Below, piece by piece: positions 54,251 to 64,000 of a stretch of 64,000 nucleotides of DNA. A program made the translations under genes and the position numbers. Numbering within the stretch: position 1 is the stretch's first letter; each line of letters starts with the position of its first letter. Below the pieces are notes generated by a model. The model had not been told where the DNA came from. It worked only from the letters and a program-made list of their open reading frames with translations, and made no database searches. The stretch is taken from positions 2,294,001 through 2,358,000 of the forward strand of contig CBDDKN010000001.1 of assembly GCA_965230215.1 (NCBI GenBank), given 5' to 3'. Origin of the DNA: RFSX01 sp965230215. GTDB lineage: Bacteria; Bacteroidota; Bacteroidia; Chitinophagales; Saprospiraceae.

Positions 54251-54284
54251 AAAAAAGCCCACAACTTTCGTTATGAGCTTTTTT
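54251..54284. terminator. Bidirectional terminator between unit 2 and the rRNA operon
   Basis: AAAAAAGCCCACAAC and GTTATGAGCTTTTTT pair with two mismatches around TTTC. It terminates the minus-strand rRNA operon about 29 bases after 5S and, on the plus strand, unit 2. Confidence 0.8.
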
Positions 54285-54312
54285 ACTTTCTACTCTATTA
54301 AGAGTAAAAAAA

Positions 54313-54417
54313 GGCGGCGACCTACTCTCCCACTTGCGTAGTACCATCGGCGCTGAGAGGCTTAACTTCTCTGTTCGGAATGGTAAGAGGTGGTTCCCTC
54401 TCGCTATTACCACCTAA
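54313..54417 (-). rRNA. rrf: 5S ribosomal RNA
   Basis: About 105 bases. Conserved CCATTCCGAACAGAGAAG (loop B/C), AGCGCCGATGGTA and GTGGGAGAGTAGGTCG are present on the minus strand, and helix I closes by GGTGG with CCGCC. Boundaries are approximate. Confidence 0.93.
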
Positions 54418-54539
54418 TTCTTTTATCTACTCACTTTGAGCAGACTATTTCTTTATCAATAACAAGTTTTAGGAGAGAATTCACAAAAATTCAATAATCA
54501 TCACTTCGCTTTCGCTTTATTCCTTTTATTAAAAAAAAA

Positions 54540-57375
<2,836 letters not shown>

Positions 57376-57613
57376 ATAATGTCCACGCACCATACTCTAT
57401 AAATAAAGTACAGCACACAAAACATTGCTCTTACTCGTAACGATTATTTTACTTTTCGTGATTTCTTTTTCTCTCCCTAACTTGTCAATGATCTTTCGGA
57501 AATTACCAGTGTATATCTACATAGCGTCGGCTTGAAGCTTATGTACACTCAAACCACCTTCCTTTCCTTTTTTATCTCTAGTCAACTCCTTCAAGTCAAC
57601 TTTCTGTCTTAAT

Positions 57614-57690
57614 TGGTGGAGGATATCGGAGTCGAACCGATGACCTCCTGCGTGCAAGGCAGGCGCTCTAGCCAGCTGAGCTAATCCCCC
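57614..57690 (-). tRNA. tRNA-Ala (TGC)
   Basis: 77 bases including an encoded CCA. Acceptor GGGGGAT/ATCCTCC, anticodon loop CTTGCAC giving UGC, T loop GGTTCGA. It lies in the 16S-23S spacer after tRNA-Ile, the standard order. Confidence 0.96.
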
Positions 57691-57774
57691 GTGTATGACT
57701 GCGCTTCGCTTCGCTTACACGACAAGCCTCTATTTGGCCTGCCATGAAGGCAAGTGAAAACGCGTCCTTCATAG

Positions 57775-57848
57775 TAGTCTCGGGCGGACTTGAACCGCCG
57801 ACCCCTACATTATCAGTGTAGTGCTCTAACCAGCTGAGCTACGAGACT
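57775..57848 (-). tRNA. tRNA-Ile (GAT)
   Basis: 74 bases, no encoded CCA. Acceptor AGTCTCG/CGAGACT, anticodon loop CTGATAA giving GAU, T loop GGTTCAA. First tRNA of the 16S-23S spacer. Confidence 0.96.
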
Positions 57849-58019
57849 ATTTTATTTCTATAGTCCCCTCTCCCAGCTTATCGCTCCAGGGACCTCTCCC
57901 CTCTTATTTTACTTTACATAAAAAAAGGATGCAGGCTTCCCTTATCCTTTATCTTCAAAATAATTAACAAAAATTGGTAGGCTTACGCTTAAGCCCCTAG
58001 GTAACCAGGTATTCTCTTA

Positions 58020-59541
<1,522 letters not shown>

Positions 59542-59657
59542 AGTATTTTTCTTCTATGTTTTTAATCCCTGACTACCATCAAAAGAACTCTTGCGTATTT
59601 CTTACCTACCAATCTTGTCAATTATCTTTTTCCCTTCTTTCGTTTCAAAAGGGAGCG

Positions 59658-59689
59658 CAAAGATATACAAGTTAGACTATTAGATGCAA
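59658..59689 (-). promoter_or_regulatory. rRNA operon promoter, Bacteroidota type
   Basis: On the minus strand, TTG (59689-59687), 21 bases, then TATCTTTG (59665-59658), an exact TAnnTTTG -7 box at the phylum's -33/-7 spacing. It is about 115 bases upstream of 16S. Confidence 0.8.
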
Positions 59690-59719
59690 GTAAAAATTAA
59701 TTTTTTTTGAAATATTTTT

Positions 59720-60556
59720 TCAGATGAGATTTAGGGAATGTTTGATGGAATATTTAGCCAGTAAATATGCCTTGCGTCGATTGCGGATACGCACCCTCTC
59801 AGAAAGAATTTTTTCGAAACTCAATTGCTTGATTTTCAGAAACAAATGATAATAAAAGATGTAAGCAATGTATACTCCAAACTTTGAACCTCTGGGTAAC
59901 ATACGTATACCTTTGAGGCCATTTTGAAAATCAATTGCTATATCTTCTTCAATATCTTTTTTTTCTAAATCAGTAAAATTATTGATGTCTACACCTGGAA
60001 AATAGGTTCTTCCTTTATTATAGTAGTCATCTTTTATGTCTCTAAGGAAGTTGATTTTTTGAAAAGCCGAACCCAAAGCCATCGCGTAAGGCTTCAATTC
60101 CTCATAGTCCAAATTGGTATCTTTTAAGAATACCCGTAGACACATTAGACCAACAACCTCTGCAGAACCATAGATATATTTTTCATACAAAGCCCTATCG
60201 TATTGAATGTCCTCCAGATCCATCGCCATAGAATCCAGAAAAGCATCGATAAGCTCGTACTCTATATCATAATTATTAACCACATCCTGAAAAGCATGCA
60301 GTACCGGATTCAAACTAATACCACTTTCCACAGCTTCCTTTGTATCCTCTCGGAACTTCTGAAGCAATTCCATTTTATCATATTCATGAAAAGTGTCTAC
60401 GATTTCATCTGCAAACCGGACAAAGCCATATATAGAATATATAGGCTTTCTAAACTTCTTGGCAAACAAGCGAATACCCAATGAGAAAGAAGTACTATAA
60501 CTTCTGGTAATAATTCCGGAGCAATCCCTGCATACAGATGTGTATAATTCTAACAT
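59720..60556 (-). CDS. crtB: Phytoene synthase
   Basis: 278 residues from ATG 60556, which overlaps the crtI stop (TGATG). The two aspartate motifs of squalene/phytoene synthases are present: D50-E-I-V-D54 and D173-IK-D176-D177, together with YAMALGSAFQKINFLRD and GRTYFP. It condenses two geranylgeranyl diphosphates to phytoene, the first committed carotenoid step. Cytosolic or peripheral membrane. It acts before the adjacent crtI and the distant crtD-cruF. Confidence 0.93.
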   Translation of the reverse strand: MLELYTSVCRDCSGIITRSYSTSFSLGIRLFAKKFRKPIYSIYGFVRFADEIVDTFHEYDKMELLQKFREDTKEAVESGISLNPVLHAFQDVVNNYDIEYELIDAFLDSMAMDLEDIQYDRALYEKYIYGSAEVVGLMCLRVFLKDTNLDYEELKPYAMALGSAFQKINFLRDIKDDYYNKGRTYFPGVDINNFTDLEKKDIEEDIAIDFQNGLKGIRMLPRGSKFGVYIAYIFYYHLFLKIKQLSFEKILSERVRIRNRRKAYLLAKYSIKHSLNLI

Positions 60557-62031
60557 CAATTGTGCTTTTCGATTATTTGTTGACCGACCAGCTGACCAGA
60601 TATAATAGATGGAGGTAATCCAGGTCCAGGAACCGTCAGCTGACCTGTATAATACAAATTAACCAATTTTTTGTTTCTAATCGATGGTTTTAATATAGCT
60701 GTCTGCATTAAAGTATTGGCCAAGCCATATGCATTGCCTTTAAATGAATTGTAAGTCGACTTAAAATCCTTTACACTGAAGTATTCTTTCACCACTATAC
60801 TATCTCGAATCTGCTCTCCTGTGTAAGCTTCAATCCGATCCATGATTATTTCAAAATAACGATCCAATGTATCATTATTGCTGTCATCCAAATCCGGAGC
60901 GACTGGCATAAGGATAAATAAATTCTCCATTCCCGATGGAGCGACTTCCGCATCTGTCTTGGAAGGAGCACACACATAGAACAGCGGATCAGTTGGCCAC
61001 TGAGCATCTTTATAAATCTGATGCGCATGCAAATTGAAGTCTGCATCAAAGAACAGATTGTGGTGCTTAATATTCTTTACCTTCTTTGATACACCAAGAA
61101 ATATCAGAAGACTTGATGGTGCCATCTTTCTGGAGTCCCAGTATGCCTCATCATAATTTGAATACTGGCTATCCAAAACATGCTTATCTATATGATGATA
61201 GTCCGCACCTGCAACCACATGATCAACATGGTGTAACTCTCCGTTGCTATATACGCCCTTTATCTTATCACCAGAATACTCAAACTTGTCAACCGGGCTG
61301 TTGTAATAAAACTTGACACCCTGCTCTTCGGCTATGATTCTGAAGGCATCAGCTATCTTGTACATACCACCTTGCGGGTACCATGTGCCCAGCCTCAGAT
61401 CAGCATAATTCATCAAACTATATAACGCCGGTGTATCCTGAGGGGTCGCCCCCAGAAATAAAACAGGAAATTCAAGAATCTGACGAAGTCGATCATCTTT
61501 TACAACCTTCTTTACCTCACTGGCTATCGACTGGAATAATTGCAGCTTGAGTGCGTTCTTCACAACCTTAAACTTGGCAAATTCCATAATGGAATGCCCT
61601 GGCTTCCAGACGAATTCGTTCATGCCTACCTCATACTTGATCTTGGCATGATCAAGAAACTTCGAAAGCTTGGCTGAACTGCCTTTCTCTATCTCCTCAA
61701 ATAAGTTTTTAAGCGCTTCATAATTCGCGGGAACATCTATGTGTTCATCTCCGCTGAAAACCACACGATAGGAAGGGTCTAATTGAACAAGTTCATAGAA
61801 ATCAGAAGCTGTCCTTCCGAAGCGGTTGTAAAAGTTTTCGAAAACTTCTGGCATCCAATACCAACTTGGACCCATTTCAAAACGAAAACCATCCTTATCA
61901 AAGAAATTGATGCGCCCTCCCGCTTTGTCATTTTTTTCAAAAACAGATACTTCATATCCGTTAGAAGCAAGTACTGAAGCCGCACTCATGCCAGCCAATC
62001 CAGACCCTATTATAGCTACTTTCCTGTTCAA
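60556..62031 (-). CDS. crtI: Phytoene desaturase
   Basis: 491 residues from a TTG start (no ATG in frame nearby). N-terminal FAD motif IIGSGLAGMSAASVLASNG, VFEKNDKAGGRIN, and the C-terminal CrtI signature YYTGQLTVPGPGLPPSIISGQ. It introduces the double bonds that convert phytoene to lycopene. It is coupled to crtB by a one-base overlap and follows the divergent rRNA operon's upstream side. The last residues (QQIIEKHN) are hydrophilic. Confidence 0.92.
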   Translation of the reverse strand: MNRKVAIIGSGLAGMSAASVLASNGYEVSVFEKNDKAGGRINFFDKDGFRFEMGPSWYWMPEVFENFYNRFGRTASDFYELVQLDPSYRVVFSGDEHIDVPANYEALKNLFEEIEKGSSAKLSKFLDHAKIKYEVGMNEFVWKPGHSIMEFAKFKVVKNALKLQLFQSIASEVKKVVKDDRLRQILEFPVLFLGATPQDTPALYSLMNYADLRLGTWYPQGGMYKIADAFRIIAEEQGVKFYYNSPVDKFEYSGDKIKGVYSNGELHHVDHVVAGADYHHIDKHVLDSQYSNYDEAYWDSRKMAPSSLLIFLGVSKKVKNIKHHNLFFDADFNLHAHQIYKDAQWPTDPLFYVCAPSKTDAEVAPSGMENLFILMPVAPDLDDSNNDTLDRYFEIIMDRIEAYTGEQIRDSIVVKEYFSVKDFKSTYNSFKGNAYGLANTLMQTAILKPSIRNKKLVNLYYTGQLTVPGPGLPPSIISGQLVGQQIIEKHN

Positions 62032-62096
62032 TGTCTTCGTCTATTTGTTAACAAGATACCGCTAATAAACATCAAGCCAATCATTGTGTTTAAAAA

Positions 62097-62125
62097 AAAA
62101 GCCCGGATCAATGATCCGGGCTTTT
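62097..62125. terminator. Bidirectional intrinsic terminator between S1 and crtI
   Basis: AAAAGCCCGGATC and GATCCGGGCTTTT pair perfectly around AAT. It ends the minus-strand rpsA transcript 21 bases after its stop. Confidence 0.92.
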
Positions 62126-62145
62126 GTATTTCTAGGAAAAAGAAA

Positions 62146-64000
62146 TTACTTCTTTCCTCCGTTCAATTCGTCCTGTAAAGCTTTAAGCTTATCCCAGTCA
62201 CCTGAAGCAGCAATACCTGCTTGCTGTGGCCAAGTTGTCGGATCGTGCATTTTGTAACGCGGTCCTGCATTTTCAAGAATCTCCTTCAGTGCATCTACAC
62301 TGCTATCAGCCAATTCCTGGAATGTATTAATACCCGCATTATTCAAATGCTCAGCAATCTTAGGACCGATGCCTTCGATTTTTTTCAAATCATCAGTTGC
62401 GTCTTTGTCCTTCTTCGCTGGCTTTGCAGCTTCTGCAGCCGGCGCTTCAGCTTTAGCTTCTTCCTTTTTCTCAGCTTTCTTAGTTTCCTTCTTCGCTGGA
62501 GCAGGCTCGGTAAAAGCTTCCTTCAACTCAGAGAATACACCAAGATCACCTAGAGTAGTTGCTTCAACTTTAGAGTTTGTCTTCTTGACATGATCACGCG
62601 TTTGCTTTCTTTGCTTCTGCGCCTCTTTTCTAACTTCACCTTCAGCTTCACGCTTGATGTCATCTAGATATCTAAGATGAGAAACAATGATACGCTTGTC
62701 GTCTCTGTTGAACTCAATAACTTTTACAGTTATGCTCTCATCAACCTCTGCAGCGTTTCCATCTTCTTTCTTGATATGCTTGATCGGTGCAAATGCTTCA
62801 AGTCCATAAGGCAATTGTACGATAGCTCCTCTGTCTTCTTTCTTAACAATAGTTGCTTCGTGGTAAGATCCAACAGGGAATACGTTTTCGAATGTATCCC
62901 AAGGGTTCTCCTCTAACTGCTTATGTCCAAGAGACAGTTTTCTACTCTCGATATCTACTTCAAGGATTACAACCTCGATATCATCACCTACTTTTGTAAA
63001 CTCAGATGGGTGAGAATATCTCTTCGTCCAAGATAGATCAGAGATGTGAACCATACCTCCAACACCTTCACGCAGTTCAACAAACACACCATATGGCGTA
63101 AGGTTTTTAACCTGACCTGTGTGCTTAGACTCAACTGGGAACTCTTCAGAAATCTTAGCCCAAGGATCATCAAGCAATTGCTTGATACTCAAAGACATCT
63201 TTCTTTCCTCTCTGTCAATCGTTACAACTTTAGATTCGAACTCCTGACCTAGGAAGAAGAATTCTCTGGCATTGACCGGTTGATTGCTCCAAGAAACCTC
63301 GGAAACGTGAATCAATCCTTCAACACCTGGAATGATCTCAAGGAATGCACCGTAATCTTCGATGTTAACGATTTTACCTTTTACAGTAGAACCTTCAACA
63401 ACTTCCTCTCCAAGTACTTCCCATGGATGCGGCTGTAATTGCTTAAGACCTAATGAAATTCGTTTTTTGTCCTCATCGAAGTCAAGAACAACAACATTCA
63501 ATTTCTGGTTAAGCTCCAATACTTCATTCGGGTGATTGATTCTACCCCAAGAAATATCAGTGATATACAATAGACCATCGACACCTCCAAGATCCATGAA
63601 AGCTCCGAAGTCTGTAATGTTTTTAACAAGACCTTCAAGTACCTGTCCTTTTTCAAGACCGGCAATGATAGATTCTCTTTGGTCAGCAAGATCACTTTCA
63701 ATAAGTGCTTTGTGAGATACAACAGCATTCTTGATTACCTCGTTGATCTTGACAACTTTAAATTCCATTGTTTTACCAACATATGAATCGTAATCAATGA
63801 TAGGCTTGATATCGATTTGTGATCCTGGAAGGAATGTTTCAAGACCTCCAACATCAGCGATCAAACCACCTTTTGTTTTACTTACAACGGTTCCTTTGAT
63901 GATGGTACCGTTTTCATATGAATCAACAATATTATCCCAAGCTTTGATTAGCTTGGCCTTTCTTCTTGATAGTTGAAGTTGACCTCTATCATCTTCTTTC
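62146..64000 (-). CDS. rpsA: 30S ribosomal protein S1 with C-terminal helix-hairpin-helix extension, N-terminus beyond window
   Basis: The frame is open to base 64000 (618 codons shown), so the N-terminal part is missing; a start at 63864 would be an internal TTG and is rejected because homology continues upstream (RRKAKLIKAWDNIV). At least five S1 RNA-binding repeats are visible (for example NITDFGAFMDLGGVDGLLYITDISW by parts; GLIHVSEVSW; GGMVHISDLSW). After a Lys/Glu/Ala-rich linker (about 110 residues before the end) comes a helix-hairpin-helix domain (LKKIEGIGPKIAEHL and TFQELADSS) and a terminal GNDWDKL-like helix. The extension is absent from the classical proteobacterial S1 and is characteristic of some Bacteroidota. 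Confidence 0.93.
   Translation of the reverse strand, partial: KEDDRGQLQLSRRKAKLIKAWDNIVDSYENGTIIKGTVVSKTKGGLIADVGGLETFLPGSQIDIKPIIDYDSYVGKTMEFKVVKINEVIKNAVVSHKALIESDLADQRESIIAGLEKGQVLEGLVKNITDFGAFMDLGGVDGLLYITDISWGRINHPNEVLELNQKLNVVVLDFDEDKKRISLGLKQLQPHPWEVLGEEVVEGSTVKGKIVNIEDYGAFLEIIPGVEGLIHVSEVSWSNQPVNAREFFFLGQEFESKVVTIDREERKMSLSIKQLLDDPWAKISEEFPVESKHTGQVKNLTPYGVFVELREGVGGMVHISDLSWTKRYSHPSEFTKVGDDIEVVILEVDIESRKLSLGHKQLEENPWDTFENVFPVGSYHEATIVKKEDRGAIVQLPYGLEAFAPIKHIKKEDGNAAEVDESITVKVIEFNRDDKRIIVSHLRYLDDIKREAEGEVRKEAQKQRKQTRDHVKKTNSKVEATTLGDLGVFSELKEAFTEPAPAKKETKKAEKKEEAKAEAPAAEAAKPAKKDKDATDDLKKIEGIGPKIAEHLNNAGINTFQELADSSVDALKEILENAGPRYKMHDPTTWPQQAGIAASGDWDKLKALQDELNGGKK

Overview
This is one contiguous piece of a Bacteroidota chromosome, plausibly a Saprospirales-like marine lineage (the phylum is well supported, the order is a guess). 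Evidence for the phylum: a type IX secretion C-terminal domain (18719-20194), an rRNA promoter of exactly the TTG / TAnnTTTG type, weak or absent Shine-Dalgarno sites with frequent TTG and GTG starts, SusC/TonB-style receptors with a carboxypeptidase-regulatory N-terminus, a Bat (aerotolerance) operon, and CrtD/CruF carotenoid genes. Base composition is moderately AT-rich throughout, apart from the rRNA operon and a short GC-rich patch beside tRNA-Asn.

Layout. 1-2254 (minus): a RiPP locus of the TOMM / linear azol(in)e type, made of a small Cys-ending precursor, an E1-like leader-binding partner and a YcaO cyclodehydratase that runs off the left edge. 2404-11773: a 7TMR-DISM adenylate cyclase, several outer-membrane barrel proteins (DUF481-like, PagL-like lipid A deacylase, two unknown), an NTF2-like lipoprotein and a large secreted BNR/sortilin-type propeller. 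11925-16382: a glycoconjugate module (GT4, flippase-like membrane protein, a second GT4 broken by a one-base frameshift) and a membrane-anchored AraC regulator. 16571-18708: carotenoid end-group genes crtD-cruF. 20531-28062: a metal (most likely zinc) acquisition island with two small His/Cys-rich exported proteins, a TonB-dependent receptor, a DUF3299 protein, an FtsX-type permease with a His/Asp run, its ATPase, a His-rich COG0523 GTPase and a MerC-domain protein. Two TGCAAC-N3-GTTGCA palindromes sit in the divergent promoter between this operon and an SLC12-type cotransporter. 30568-31748: a scar in which a damaged NFFG-repeat gene lies between two copies of the 3' end of an NTF2-like gene. 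31851-38247: a hydrolase-AraC fusion regulator and an N-acetylhexosamine module (GH20, SSS symporter, NagX-like acetyltransferase). 38478-53736: housekeeping genes (arfB, antiporter, tRNA-Asn, rfaE2, Nif3, zinc-ribbon protein, Bat operon, asnS, sod, fumC) and an M43 metalloprotease.

53900-59690 (minus): a complete rRNA operon 16S-Ile-Ala-23S-5S. Just beyond its 5S end are two tandem copies of an apparently structured RNA element whose three hairpins differ in stem sequence but keep the loop sequences, which looks like compensatory change and is the best candidate here for an undescribed element. 59720-62031: crtB and crtI, which with crtD/cruF supply the phytoene-to-hydroxylated-carotenoid steps. 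62146-64000: ribosomal protein S1 with a C-terminal helix-hairpin-helix extension, cut by the right edge.

Three otherwise good coding frames (around 14234, 31020 and 31388) are each broken by a single-base indel in a short homopolymer, so either the strain carries recent pseudogenes or the assembly has residual indel errors.
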